Notes under the pieces: generated by a model | Database searches by the model: none | What the model was told of the DNA's origin: nothing | The model's input: only the letters and a program-made list of their open reading frames with translations | Part shown: positions 15,843 to 24,379 of the stretch, piece by piece | How the letters are laid out: every line of letters begins with the position of its first letter | Position numbering within the stretch: the first letter of the stretch is position 1 | Translations under genes and position numbers: made by a program | Source of the DNA: Oscillospiraceae bacterium | GTDB lineage: Bacteria; Bacillota; Clostridia; Oscillospirales; Ruminococcaceae | NCBI GenBank assembly: GCA_022835495.1 | Contig: BQOK01000001.1 | Span: 124,001 to 188,000, forward strand | DNA: 64,000 nt | Direction of reading: 5' to 3'

Positions 15843-16766
15843 ATGCGTCTGGTTTCCAAAAGCGGCATTGCCAGGCTGCTGGCACTGGTGCTTGTACTTA
15901 CCATGGGCGCGTCCCTGTTCACCGGCTGCGGCGAAAAATTCGAGCAGACCGACACGCTGATCATCGACGCGAAAGACCTGCAGGGCTATGTGGGCCAGGC
16001 AGGCGTGGTGATCGTGGATACCCGCAGCGAGGAGGATTACGCCGCCGGCCATGTGCAGGGCGCCGTGAACGTGCCAAACAGCGAGATCGTGATCAACGTT
16101 CCTGTGGACAATATGCTCACTTCCGCGAAAAAGTTTACCAAGGTCATGCAGGCCGCCGGCATCTCGGACGATACCCTGGTGGTGGCGTATGACAGCAACA
16201 AAATGACCGCCTCGCGGCTGGCCTGGAGCCTGTTTATGTACGGCCACCAGAATGTGAAGGTGGTGTCCGGCGGGATCGACGCCATTGGCGCCGCCGGCCT
16301 TGCCATGAGCACCGAAACCCCGGCCGTGACCCCCGGCAGCTTTACCGCCGCCAAGGACGAGAAGTGGCTCGCCACCAAGGAGGACGTGCTGGCCCAGGTG
16401 AACGATCCCCAGGACAATGTGGTTCTGCTGGATGTGCGCAGCGACGAGGAGTACTACGAGGAGGGCAAGGTGCCCGGCTCGGTGATGATGAACTACCTGA
16501 CCAATTTCTACGATGTGGACGGCACCTTTAAAAACACGCAGACCACCCAGATCAACTACATCGAGGCGGGCATCACCCCGGATAAGGAGATCATTATTTA
16601 CTGCAAAACCTCGATGCGCGCCGCGCCCGTGTTTGTGCGCCTGTACGATGCGGGGTACCGAAACCTGAAGATTTACGACGGCGCCTGGAGCGAGTGGTCC
16701 ACCACCGGCAGCCCCATTGAGATGGCCGCCGGCGCCGCCGCGCCCACCAATAAGGACGCGTCCTGA
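15843..16766 (+). CDS. Thiosulfate sulfurtransferase-type lipoprotein, two rhodanese domains, 307 aa
   Basis: Signal peptide with lipobox LFTGC (C29), so anchored outside the membrane. Two rhodanese folds in the SseA/TST layout: the N-terminal domain (about 40-155) carries D117 where a catalytic cysteine would be (VVAYDSN), so it is inactive as is usual. The C-terminal domain (about 175-290) has the active loop IIYCKTSMR with C254. GGAGG precedes the ATG at 15843. Expected to transfer sulfane sulfur from thiosulfate or similar donors at the cell surface. It is followed at 81 bases by a second rhodanese lipoprotein gene. Confidence 0.92.
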   Translation: MRLVSKSGIARLLALVLVLTMGASLFTGCGEKFEQTDTLIIDAKDLQGYVGQAGVVIVDTRSEEDYAAGHVQGAVNVPNSEIVINVPVDNMLTSAKKFTKVMQAAGISDDTLVVAYDSNKMTASRLAWSLFMYGHQNVKVVSGGIDAIGAAGLAMSTETPAVTPGSFTAAKDEKWLATKEDVLAQVNDPQDNVVLLDVRSDEEYYEEGKVPGSVMMNYLTNFYDVDGTFKNTQTTQINYIEAGITPDKEIIIYCKTSMRAAPVFVRLYDAGYRNLKIYDGAWSEWSTTGSPIEMAAGAAAPTNKDAS

Positions 16767-16847
16767 CCGGGCGTTTCAGAAAAATGGAGCGGCCCTGAAA
16801 CAGAGGGGCAGCTCCGCGCACTACAAACAGAGAGGGAGTAAAAACAC

Positions 16848-17804
16848 ATGAAAAAGATCCTTGCACTGGTTATGGCTGCCGCCATGGCCCTGAGCCTGGC
16901 CGCCTGCGGAGGCGCCGCCAGCAGCGCCCCCGCCAGCCAGCCCGCTTCGCAGCCTGCATCCCAGGCTGCCAGCCAGCCCGACAGCGTGCCGGCTGCCGAC
17001 ACGGTGAAGGAAGCCGCCATGGGCTATTTTGCCAACTGGCCCGAAGACGGCCACATGATCGGCGTTGCCGACCTGTTCGCCAAGATGGACGCCGGCGAGG
17101 AGATGCTGATCCTGGACGTGCGCCAGCCCGACGCCTATGCCGAGGGCCACCTGAAGGGCGCCGTAAACGTTCCCTTTGGGCCCACCCTGGCCGAGAGCCT
17201 GAGCAAGATCCCCGACGACGTGCAGCTGTATGTGAACTGCTACACCGGCCAGACCTCCTCGCAGACCGTGGCCCTGCTGAACATGGCGGGCAAATACGCC
17301 ACCAACATCCAGAAGGGCTGGAACAACGGTATTTCCAAGGAAGAGGGCTACGAGAGCTACACGGAAACCACCGCGAACGAGCTGAGCGGCGACGAGTACG
17401 AGGTGGACCCCGCCATGCAGGAGGCTGTGACCAAGTATTTTGCCGACATGGAGTCCAGCAGCTACAAGTATTTCAACTTCCCCGCCGACCAGCTGAAAGA
17501 GCTGGTGGAGGCCGAGAGCGAGGACTATACCATCCTGTCCATCCGGCAGGCCAAGGATTTTGAGGCCGGCCACATTGCGGGCGCCATCAACGTGCCGTTC
17601 GGCGCCAACATGCAGGAGGGCCTGACCGCCATCGACACCGCGAAACCCGTGATCATCTACTGCTACACCGGCCAGACTGCTTCCCAGACCCTGGCGGTGA
17701 TGCGGCTGCTGGGCTACGAGGCCTACAACCTGTCCGGCGGTATGGGCAGCGCCGAGAGCGAGTCCGGCTGGCTGGGCATCGGCGGCGAAGTGGTGACCGG
17801 CTGA
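16848..17804 (+). CDS. Tandem-rhodanese lipoprotein, both domains with catalytic cysteine, 318 aa
   Basis: Lipobox LAAC (C20), then a Ser/Ala/Pro/Gln linker (about 21-50) and two rhodanese domains. Both have the same active-site loop CYTGQT: C131 in the first and C272 in the second. The domains look like an internal duplication, unlike the inactive-plus-active layout of the preceding gene. Both cysteines are extracytoplasmic. The strong GAGGGAG ribosome site and downstream terminator suggest high expression. Likely role: binding or passing sulfane sulfur before uptake; inference from context. Confidence 0.9.
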   Translation: MKKILALVMAAAMALSLAACGGAASSAPASQPASQPASQAASQPDSVPAADTVKEAAMGYFANWPEDGHMIGVADLFAKMDAGEEMLILDVRQPDAYAEGHLKGAVNVPFGPTLAESLSKIPDDVQLYVNCYTGQTSSQTVALLNMAGKYATNIQKGWNNGISKEEGYESYTETTANELSGDEYEVDPAMQEAVTKYFADMESSSYKYFNFPADQLKELVEAESEDYTILSIRQAKDFEAGHIAGAINVPFGANMQEGLTAIDTAKPVIIYCYTGQTASQTLAVMRLLGYEAYNLSGGMGSAESESGWLGIGGEVVTG

Positions 17805-17850
17805 GCCCGGGCGCTGCGCCGTTACGCCTTTTAAAGGAACGCTGTGTTTT

Positions 17851-17881
17851 CCGCCCCCGGCCTTGCCGGGGGCGGATTTTT
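17851..17881 (+). terminator. Intrinsic terminator after rhodanese genes
   Basis: CCGCCCCCGG and CCGGGGGCGG pair around CCTTG, followed by ATTTTT. Confidence 0.88.
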
Positions 17882-17971
17882 GATTGACGCGGCGCGCCGA
17901 AACTGGTATAATAAATCACGTGCCGGCAGGCAGGGCGCACAAAGCGCGCGGCTTGGCCGGAAACGAAAGTT

Positions 17972-18063
17972 GGAGCAGTACTCAAGTGGTCGAAGAGGCG
18001 TGACTCGAAATCTCGTAGGGTGTTAACAGCACCGCCAGGGTTCAAATCCCTGCTGCTCCGCCA
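17972..18063 (+). tRNA. tRNA-Ser, anticodon CGA, with encoded CCA
   Basis: Acceptor arms GGAGCAG and CTGCTCC, D-arm CTC/GAG, anticodon loop CTCGAAA (anticodon CGA, reads UCG), a long variable arm (GGTG...CACC) typical of class II tRNAs, T-arm CAGGG-TTCAAAT-CCCTG, discriminator G and encoded CCA. The anticodon stem CGTGA/TCTCG carries one T-T mismatch at the middle pair. Confidence 0.92.
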
Positions 18064-18105
18064 AGAACCCCCCGCAAACAAACCGTTTGCGGGGGGTTCT
18101 GTTTT
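18064..18105 (+). terminator. Intrinsic terminator of the tRNA gene
   Basis: AGAACCCCCCGCAAAC pairs with GTTTGCGGGGGGTTCT, then GTTTT. It begins one base after the CCA end. Confidence 0.9.
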
Positions 18106-18145
18106 CTTAGATTACCCAAAGGACGGCAAGAGAAAGGAGAAAAAG

Positions 18146-18811
18146 ATGGCTTTGAACGCCTGGATGGAGAAATACAGAGCGGCGGTGGAGGCCGCGTTCG
18201 GAAGCCGGGTGGTGTGCCTGGGCCTGCAGGGCAGCCAGGCGCGGGGCGAAGCCACGCCCGAGAGCGACATCGACGCGGTGCTGGTGCTGGACCGGCTGGC
18301 CCCCGCCGACCTTGCGCGGTACCGCGAAGCGGTGTGCGGGCTACCCTGCCGTGAAAAGCTGTGCGGGTTTGTGGGAGGAAAAGAGGAGCTGCTGGGCTGG
18401 GAGCCGGGAGACCTGTTTGCCCTTTATTCAGATACGGTGCCCCTTGTGGGCGATCTGGAATTTTTGCGGCCGCTGGCGGGGCCTGATGCCGCCCGCTGCT
18501 GCGTGCGCAATGGGGCCTGCGCGATTTACCATGCCTGCGTGCACGATCTGCTGCACGAGCGCAGCCCGGAGCTGCTGGCAGGGCTGCAAAAGGCGGCCTT
18601 TTTTGCGCTGCGCGCCGCTTGGTACTGCCGCACCGGCCGGATCGTAAAGCAACGCCGCGAGCTGGCGCCGCTGCTGCCCCCGGCCCAGCGCGCGCTGCTG
18701 GAAGGGGACCCCGCCGACCTGGACGGGCTGGGCGGCCGGCTGCTGGAATGGGCAGGCCGGACCATCCGCACGGGGGAAGGGCTGGATCCGGATGCGGCGG
18801 GGCGGGCATAA
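18146..18811 (+). CDS. Nucleotidyltransferase-domain protein, 221 aa
   Basis: The N-terminal Pol-beta-type nucleotidyltransferase motif is clear: GSQARG (29-34) followed by the metal-binding pair D41 and D43 in ESDIDAVLVLD. The C-terminal half is helical and resembles the helper domain of aminoglycoside-type or HEPN-linked transferases. ATG at 18146 follows AAGGAG. The substrate cannot be inferred; no antitoxin-like partner is visible beside it. Confidence 0.8.
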   Translation: MALNAWMEKYRAAVEAAFGSRVVCLGLQGSQARGEATPESDIDAVLVLDRLAPADLARYREAVCGLPCREKLCGFVGGKEELLGWEPGDLFALYSDTVPLVGDLEFLRPLAGPDAARCCVRNGACAIYHACVHDLLHERSPELLAGLQKAAFFALRAAWYCRTGRIVKQRRELAPLLPPAQRALLEGDPADLDGLGGRLLEWAGRTIRTGEGLDPDAAGRA

Positions 18812-18851
18812 AACGGACGTTTGAAAAGGGAAAGCGGGCGCGCAGAGCGGG

Positions 18852-19064
18852 CTAGGGCTCACGCCCTGCCTGCTGCGCCTCCCACGCAGCCAGCAGGGGC
18901 GCGTATTCTTCGTACCGGTGGGGCCGCACCGGGCGCACCGGCGGGTCGGTGAAAAAGTACAGCACCAGCGCCTCGCCGATGCGGGGATAATGGGCGACGA
19001 ACTCGTACCCGGCCAGCTCCCCTGCCCGGATGCGCTGCTTGAGCCTGTTGTGATAGGGATACAT
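18852..19064 (-). CDS. Small hypothetical protein, 70 aa
   Basis: I do not recognise this protein (MYPYHNRLKQRIRAGELAGYEFVAHYPRIG...). It is soluble and contains a short hydrophobic segment, EALVLYFF, followed by a Pro/Arg-rich stretch. AAAGGAG precedes the ATG at good spacing and codon use matches the host, so it is probably real. It lies alone on the minus strand between the nucleotidyltransferase and Nudix genes. Confidence 0.6.
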   Translation of the reverse strand: MYPYHNRLKQRIRAGELAGYEFVAHYPRIGEALVLYFFTDPPVRPVRPHRYEEYAPLLAAWEAQQAGREP

Positions 19065-19214
19065 AAAAAGCTCCTTTCAAGAGATCGAAGGCTGCAAAGA
19101 GGGGCCGCTTGCTGAAAACAGCAAAGAGCGGTACAATGGAAAGCGGCGGCAGGCGTTTTTGGAACGAGGGCCGCCCCCGGAATTTAAACTGAAAGCAAAA
19201 AAGGAGGCGGCCCG

Positions 19215-19595
19215 ATGACCGAGGTGGTGGCGGCTGTGATCGAGCGGGAGGGCCGGGTTTTGATCTGCCAGCGGCCCGCCCACAAGGCCCGGGGCCTGCT
19301 GTGGGAGTTTGCGGGCGGCAAGGTGGAGCCGGGCGAAACCAAGGCCCAGGCGCTGGCGCGGGAATGCCGCGAGGAGCTGGGGATCACCGTGGAGCCGGGC
19401 GAGGTGTTTTTGAAAGTGACCCACGCCTACCCGGACCTGACCGTGCACCTGACCGTGCTGCGGGCCGGCCTTGCGGAGGGCGAGCCGCAGCTGCTGGAGC
19501 ACGCTGACCTGCGGTGGGTCACGGCCGCCGAACTGCCGGGCTTTGCCTTTTGCCCGGCGGACGGGGCGATCGTTCAAAAGCTGCGGCAGGGGTAA
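19215..19595 (+). CDS. mutT: Nudix hydrolase, MutT-like, 126 aa
   Basis: Hydrolyses nucleoside diphosphate derivatives; MutT-type members clean 8-oxo-dGTP from the pool. The Nudix box is complete: GGKVEPGETKAQALARECREELGI in two pieces at about residues 34-57 (G-x5-E-x7-REx2EE). Length and the opening VVAAVIEREGRVLICQRP fit MutT. AAGGAGG precedes the ATG. The phosphoesterase gene follows at a 76-base gap on the same strand. Confidence 0.88.
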   Translation: MTEVVAAVIEREGRVLICQRPAHKARGLLWEFAGGKVEPGETKAQALARECREELGITVEPGEVFLKVTHAYPDLTVHLTVLRAGLAEGEPQLLEHADLRWVTAAELPGFAFCPADGAIVQKLRQG

Positions 19596-19671
19596 CGCGC
19601 GGAAAGCACGCCTGCCGCCGCGAGCAGGCGGCTGCCCGCCCCAAAACGCGGCGGAAAACAAGGAGAAACAG

Positions 19672-20562
19672 ATGGAGATCGCGGTTTTATCGGATATCCA
19701 CGGCAACCACATTGCCCTGGAACGCTGCCTGGGCTACGCCCTTGCCCGGGGCGCCGACACCTTTTTTATCCTGGGGGACAATGTGGGCGAGCTGGCGTAC
19801 CCACAAAAAACGCTGGACGCGCTTTACGGGCTGAAAGCCCGCCACGATTGTTATTTTGTGCAGGGAAACCGGGAACAGTACTTTTTGGAGTATCGCGAGC
19901 GGGGCGCGGCCGGCTGGCAGAGCGGGAATTCCCTGACCGGCACCCTGTGGTATGTGGACCGGGCGCTGCGCCGGAGGGACCTGGAGTTTTTTGCCGCGAT
20001 GCCGCCCGCGCGGCAGATGGAATTTTGCGGGCTGCCGCCCGTGACCCTGTGCCACGGCTCGCCGGAAAAGGTGAACGGCAAGCTGCTGGCCGGGGACGCG
20101 GAGAGCCTGGAGGTGCTGGCGCGCAGCAAGACCCCCTTGGTTTTGTGCGGGCATACCCACGTGCAGGGCAGGATCGAGCACAGCGGGCGGACGGCGCTGA
20201 ACCCGGGCGCGGTGGGCGTGCCGCTTTTCAGCGGCGGCAAAGCGCAGTTTCTGCTGCTGCACGGCGGGGCAGGGCGGTGGGAAGAGGAGTTCGTGAGCCT
20301 GGAATACGATGTGGAGCGCGCCATTGAAGAGCTGTATGAAGAAAGATTGCAGGAGCATGCGCCCTGGTGGGCCGCCATTACGGTGAGCCTTTTGCGCGGC
20401 AAGGATGTGCCCCATGGAAGGGTGCTGGCAAGGGCGATGGAGCTTTGCCGCGGCGGGCAGGGCGGCTGCCGCTGGCCGGAGGTGCCTGAGGAGTATATGG
20501 AACGCGCCGTGACCGAGCTTATAGGCGCAAAGGAGGGCAAAAAGGCCCGGCAAAAAAGCTGA
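19672..20562 (+). CDS. Metallophosphoesterase (YfcE/MJ0936-like), 296 aa
   Basis: Calcineurin-like phosphoesterase. Metal-binding motifs appear in order: LSDIHGN (about 6-12), LGDNVGE (about 34-40), QGNRE (about 60-64), CHGSPEK and GHTHVQ (about 162-167). The tail after about residue 205 is longer than in minimal YfcE proteins and helical. AAGGAG precedes the ATG. The natural substrate is unknown. A strong terminator follows. Confidence 0.85.
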   Translation: MEIAVLSDIHGNHIALERCLGYALARGADTFFILGDNVGELAYPQKTLDALYGLKARHDCYFVQGNREQYFLEYRERGAAGWQSGNSLTGTLWYVDRALRRRDLEFFAAMPPARQMEFCGLPPVTLCHGSPEKVNGKLLAGDAESLEVLARSKTPLVLCGHTHVQGRIEHSGRTALNPGAVGVPLFSGGKAQFLLLHGGAGRWEEEFVSLEYDVERAIEELYEERLQEHAPWWAAITVSLLRGKDVPHGRVLARAMELCRGGQGGCRWPEVPEEYMERAVTELIGAKEGKKARQKS

Positions 20563-20581
20563 AAAAGACAAAATAAAAGTT

Positions 20582-20622
20582 CCCCCAAAGCGCAGATTTT
20601 TTGCGTTTTTGGGGGCTTTTTT
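20582..20622 (+). terminator. Intrinsic terminator
   Basis: CCCCCAAAGCGCA pairs with TGCGTTTTTGGGGG (loop GATTTTT), followed by CTTTTTT. Confidence 0.88.
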
Positions 20623-20970
20623 GTGCGCTTGCAAGAGGGGGATTTGCTGTGCGCCTCAAAACCCGTTTGTGGACGTTTTGTTCAATTTGATGCATAAAAA
20701 GGCAAAAATAGCCAGCCAATAGTGGATTATTGTCTAACTTTTGTGTACTTTTGTAACAATTTCCGTCGCTTTGACAAAAATTTAATGGGCGGAATAGGGC
20801 AAGCCTCCAAACTTTTTGAAAGCCCCTTGCGGCGGTTTTTTGAATATGATAAACTTTCGTCAATGAATTAGTTAATCCACTGGACAAACAAATTGAAGCC
20901 GGACAAGACAGACGCTTGGAGCGGCAAAAACAATTCACAACAGGCGGCCGGGGGCCGGGGAGGGAAAAGG
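20623..20970 (+). other. Intergenic region upstream of the ROK operon
   Basis: About 350 AT-rich bases with no gene. TTGACA at 20771-20776 could be a -35 box, but the hexamer 17 bases downstream (ATAGGG) is poor. TATGAT at 20845 lacks a matching -35. The operon promoter and any ROK operator probably lie here, but I cannot place them firmly. Confidence 0.35.
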
Positions 20971-22170
20971 ATGGAGCTGGTCAACCAACAAATGATCCGC
21001 GCGGGCAACCTGAAGCAGATCTATCATTTAATCGATCAGAACCTGAGCATTTCCCGGGCAAAGCTGGCCAAGATCACAAAGCTGAGCAAGACGACGGTCT
21101 CTTCCCTGGTGGACGAGCTGATCGCGGGGGGCTATGTGGTGGACTGCGGAACCGGCGACACCCCGGGCCAGGGCCGCAAGCCCAACATCCTGCATGTGAA
21201 CGGGAAGGAAAACCTGGTGGGGGTGATCAGCTGGCGGCGCGCGCGGCTGGACATTGCCCTGGTGCGGGCGGACAGCCAGGTGGTGCTGCGGGAGCAGGTG
21301 CCGCTGACCGAGGGCGAGGACGGGGTGGAAAAGATCCTGCGAGCCTTTTTTGAGATGGTGCTGCCGGCGGTGGGCCGCGCCCGCCTGATGGGGGTGTGCA
21401 TCGTGGTGCCCGGCATTGTGGACAGCGAGCAAAAGCGCATCCTTTCCACCGTGATCGGGGTGAGCATGCAGGACCCGGCGGTGGAGCGGCTGGCCGAGGG
21501 CCTGCGGGACTACCCGCTGTGTATTTTGAACGACACCGCGTGCTTTGCCTATGCGGAGAGCACCTTCACCCGGATCCAGGAACCGTTTTTTGCCTACATC
21601 AATGTGAGCAAGGGCGTGGGCGCCTGCCTGTTTGCAGAGGGAAAAATGCTGCGGGGCGCGGGGGCGATGGCCACCCAGTTCGGTCATTTTTCCATTGACC
21701 GGAGCGGGCCGGAATGCCCCTGCGGGAACCGGGGGTGCCTGGAGCGCATCGTGGGGGAAAACGCCCTGGCAGAGCGGGCCGCCGCCTGCGGCCTGGACAC
21801 CGAGCTGTGGGGCGGCCGGCGGCTTTTGTACAGCGATGTGGGCCGCCTTGCCCAGGGGGGCAACCCCTTTGCACGCCAGGTGATCCGGGAGCTGGCAAGG
21901 GATCTTGCCTATGGCATCAGCAACCTGATCAGCGTGTTCAACCCGGCGCTCATTATCATTGGAGGCACGGGGGTAAACCTGGGGCCGGCGTTTTTGAGCG
22001 ACATCCGCGCGGCGCTGGCCCACATGGGCTTTCAGGAGTTCGTGAGCCGCGTGGAGCTGCGGTACAGCCAGCTGGGGCTGGATTCGGAGCTGACCGGCGC
22101 GGCCCAGTATTTTATCGATCACCACTACGATTTTATGGGCCGGCAGCGCGGGCAGCTGTTCCTGCGGTGA
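20971..22170 (+). CDS. ROK-family transcriptional repressor, 399 aa
   Basis: N-terminal winged helix-turn-helix (ISRAKLAKITKLSKTTVSSLVDELI, about 27-51) followed by the ROK sugar-binding/kinase-like domain. The zinc-binding signature ECPCGNRGCLE is intact, with the preceding GH (GHFSI). This is the XylR/NagC architecture: sugar-responsive repressors. ATG at 20971 follows GGGAGGGAAAAGG. It heads a run of seven same-strand genes for import and conversion of a sugar-like compound and most likely controls it. Confidence 0.9.
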   Translation: MELVNQQMIRAGNLKQIYHLIDQNLSISRAKLAKITKLSKTTVSSLVDELIAGGYVVDCGTGDTPGQGRKPNILHVNGKENLVGVISWRRARLDIALVRADSQVVLREQVPLTEGEDGVEKILRAFFEMVLPAVGRARLMGVCIVVPGIVDSEQKRILSTVIGVSMQDPAVERLAEGLRDYPLCILNDTACFAYAESTFTRIQEPFFAYINVSKGVGACLFAEGKMLRGAGAMATQFGHFSIDRSGPECPCGNRGCLERIVGENALAERAAACGLDTELWGGRRLLYSDVGRLAQGGNPFARQVIRELARDLAYGISNLISVFNPALIIIGGTGVNLGPAFLSDIRAALAHMGFQEFVSRVELRYSQLGLDSELTGAAQYFIDHHYDFMGRQRGQLFLR

Positions 22171-22200
22171 AGCGCCCAGAGCGGAAAGGCGGTATGAAAG

Positions 22201-23016
22201 ATGGAAAAACGGATCGTTGGCGTGAATTCAAACTGCTACCACGGCTACACCATTGAACAGGCGCTGGACAGCATTGCGGGGGCCGGCTTTCATTATGTGG
22301 AGCTGACCGCCACCAAGGGCTGGACCGAGCACGTGTTCCCGGATCAGAGCTTTGAGCGGCTGTGCGGGGTGAAGGACCGGATGGAGCGGCTGGGGCTTGT
22401 GCCCTTTTCCATGAGCGGCCACTGCAACCTGATGGACACCGCCCGCCTGCCGGACTTTGTGATGAACATGCGGCTGGCAAACTTTTTTGGGTGCGATTAC
22501 ATTGTTTCCTCCATCGGCGAGGCGCACCTTGCAGACCAGGCCACCGCGGGCAATGAGCTGCTGGCGGAGAACATCCGCGGGCTTGTGCCGAGCCTGGAAA
22601 AATACGGCCTGACCCTGGTGCTGGAGCTGCACGGCGAGCATGCCACGGGCAGCGTGATGAAAGAGATCGTGCGGCTGGTGGGCAGCGAGCGGGTAAAGAT
22701 CAACTACGACACCGCCAACTGCGTTTTTTACGGCGGCGTGGACGCCGCGGAGGATGTGGACACCTGCATGGCCGACATCGCCTACCTGCACCTGAAGGAC
22801 AAGGCGGGGGCGCGCAGCGCCTGGGACTTCCCCGCCCTGGGCCAGGGCTATGTGGACTTTGAGACCATTTTTAAAAAGCTGGAGGCCGCGCAGAACAACG
22901 CGCCGTTCAGCGTGGAGATCGAGTTCACCCAGGCCGGGCCGAAAGACCTGGCCGAGATCGACGCCGCGGTGCGCGCCTCGGCCGAATACCTTACGGCCCA
23001 CGGCTTTGCGCTGTGA
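22201..23016 (+). CDS. TIM-barrel sugar isomerase/epimerase, 271 aa
   Basis: AP-endonuclease family 2/xylose-isomerase-like barrel. The usual metal ligands are visible: E in LVLELHGEH, D in INYDTANC, H in YLHLKDK, and E in FSVEIEFTQ near the C-terminus. Such enzymes include IolE/IolI, D-tagatose 3-epimerase and hydroxypyruvate isomerase; sequence alone does not decide. It lies 30 bases after the ROK gene with a GGCGG ribosome site. A second, clearly different member closes the operon. Confidence 0.85.
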   Translation: MEKRIVGVNSNCYHGYTIEQALDSIAGAGFHYVELTATKGWTEHVFPDQSFERLCGVKDRMERLGLVPFSMSGHCNLMDTARLPDFVMNMRLANFFGCDYIVSSIGEAHLADQATAGNELLAENIRGLVPSLEKYGLTLVLELHGEHATGSVMKEIVRLVGSERVKINYDTANCVFYGGVDAAEDVDTCMADIAYLHLKDKAGARSAWDFPALGQGYVDFETIFKKLEAAQNNAPFSVEIEFTQAGPKDLAEIDAAVRASAEYLTAHGFAL

Positions 23017-23109
23017 GGCCCGGCCCGCACGGCGGGCCGCCGAATGCTTTGCTTCCGGCGCGGGGGCACGCCCCGCGCAGAAGATACACTTTTTAGGAGG
23101 GAAACACCA

Positions 23110-24156
23110 ATGAAAAAGATCCTTGCACTGGCCATGGCTGCCGCCCTGGCGCTGAGCCTGGCCGCCTGCGGCGGCGGAGCTTCGTCCGCCCCCGCGTCCA
23201 CCCCGGCCTCCCAGCCCGCGTCCGCCCCGGCATCCGCGCCGGACAGCACGCCGGCCTCGGACCTGACCTTCGGCTATATCGCCTACGATATGTCGGACAT
23301 CTGGAACGAGTATTCCGCCCGCGCCTTTGAGTACGCGGCCGAGCAGAACGGCGTGAAGACCGTTGTGCTGGACTCCAAGAACAGCCTGGAAGAATCCATC
23401 ACCGCCATGGAATCCCTGATCCAGCAGGGTGTGGACGGCATCTCGATCTTCCCCATCTCCACCGAGCAGGGCGCCCAGCTGGTCAAGATGGCCAACGAGG
23501 CCGGCATCCCTGTGACCGTTGAGAACTTTGCCATGGACGGCCTGGACGACCCGGGCGACTACATTGCCTCTGTGGCTTGCGAGTACGACAAGATCGGCGA
23601 GGCCGCCATCAAGTGGATCGCGGAGCAGAAAGAGGGCGCCAAGATCTTCTTCTGCGCCGGCCAGGAGGGCGCCGGTGTGTACGAGAAGTATCAGGAGGGC
23701 GTGGACCGCGCTCTGGCCGAGCTGGGCGACAAGGTGGAGATCGTTTCCACCCTGCACGCCGACTGGCTGACCGACAAAGCCTACAACGTGACCACCGACC
23801 TGATCAGCTCGGGCACCGAGTTTGACTACATCTTTGCCAACAACGACATGATGGCCCAGGGCTGCTACCAGGCCCTGAAGGACGCCGGCAAAGAGGCGCC
23901 CATCGTTTCCACCGGCGGTTCCCCGGACGGATACCAGATGCTGGAGGACGGCGTTGAGGCCGCCAACATGACCGCTCCCGTGTCCATCCAGGGCGTGAAG
24001 ACCTTCCTGAACCTGTACAACAAGGTCGCGCTGGGCCAGGACCCCGCCGAGAAGTTCACCGCGCTGCCGGTTATCCCCGTGTCGGCTGACGACACCAGCA
24101 GCTACATTGCCTGGGACAACTACGCCGCTGCTTACGACTACCTGAGCAAGAACTGA
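23110..24156 (+). CDS. Sugar ABC transporter substrate-binding lipoprotein (RbsB-like), 348 aa
   Basis: Lipobox LAAC (C20), Ser/Ala/Pro linker to about residue 52, then a periplasmic-binding-protein type I domain: FGYIAYDMSDIWNEYSARAFEYAAEQNGVKT, ESLIQQGVDGISIFP and FANNDMMAQGCYQALKDAG are characteristic of ribose/xylose/inositol binders. Delivers substrate to the ATPase and permease encoded next. The 222-base structured gap after it may raise its mRNA level over the rest. AGGAGGG precedes the ATG. Confidence 0.92.
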   Translation: MKKILALAMAAALALSLAACGGGASSAPASTPASQPASAPASAPDSTPASDLTFGYIAYDMSDIWNEYSARAFEYAAEQNGVKTVVLDSKNSLEESITAMESLIQQGVDGISIFPISTEQGAQLVKMANEAGIPVTVENFAMDGLDDPGDYIASVACEYDKIGEAAIKWIAEQKEGAKIFFCAGQEGAGVYEKYQEGVDRALAELGDKVEIVSTLHADWLTDKAYNVTTDLISSGTEFDYIFANNDMMAQGCYQALKDAGKEAPIVSTGGSPDGYQMLEDGVEAANMTAPVSIQGVKTFLNLYNKVALGQDPAEKFTALPVIPVSADDTSSYIAWDNYAAAYDYLSKN

Positions 24157-24379
24157 GCACTTGAACAGCTGAACGCATTTTTGTGACCCGCCGGCCGGCC
24201 GCGGCAAGGGGGAAAGGGCCCTTTGCCCGCCTCTGCGCCGGGCTGCCGGCGGGGTTTTATTGCGGCGGACAGCGGCGCGCCAAAGCCGCGGCTGCCGCCG
24301 AAAAACACCTGTGCCGCACCCGTTAAAGCGGGCGGCGCGGCAAACGAATACCGATTGGACGGGGAAGGTGAGAGCAGCC
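24157..24379 (+). other. Structured intergenic region inside the sugar operon
   Basis: No gene. GC-rich stems are visible, including CGGCGG-containing arms around 24265-24302 and GCCGC...GCGGC around 24312-24340. They lack a good T-run, so mRNA stabilisation or processing is likelier than full termination. A longer upstream frame for the ATPase crosses this region but lacks a ribosome site. Confidence 0.4.

Noticed and set aside
17972-18063. tRNA-Ser as an integration site
   Set aside because: No integrase and no repeated tRNA 3' end occur nearby.
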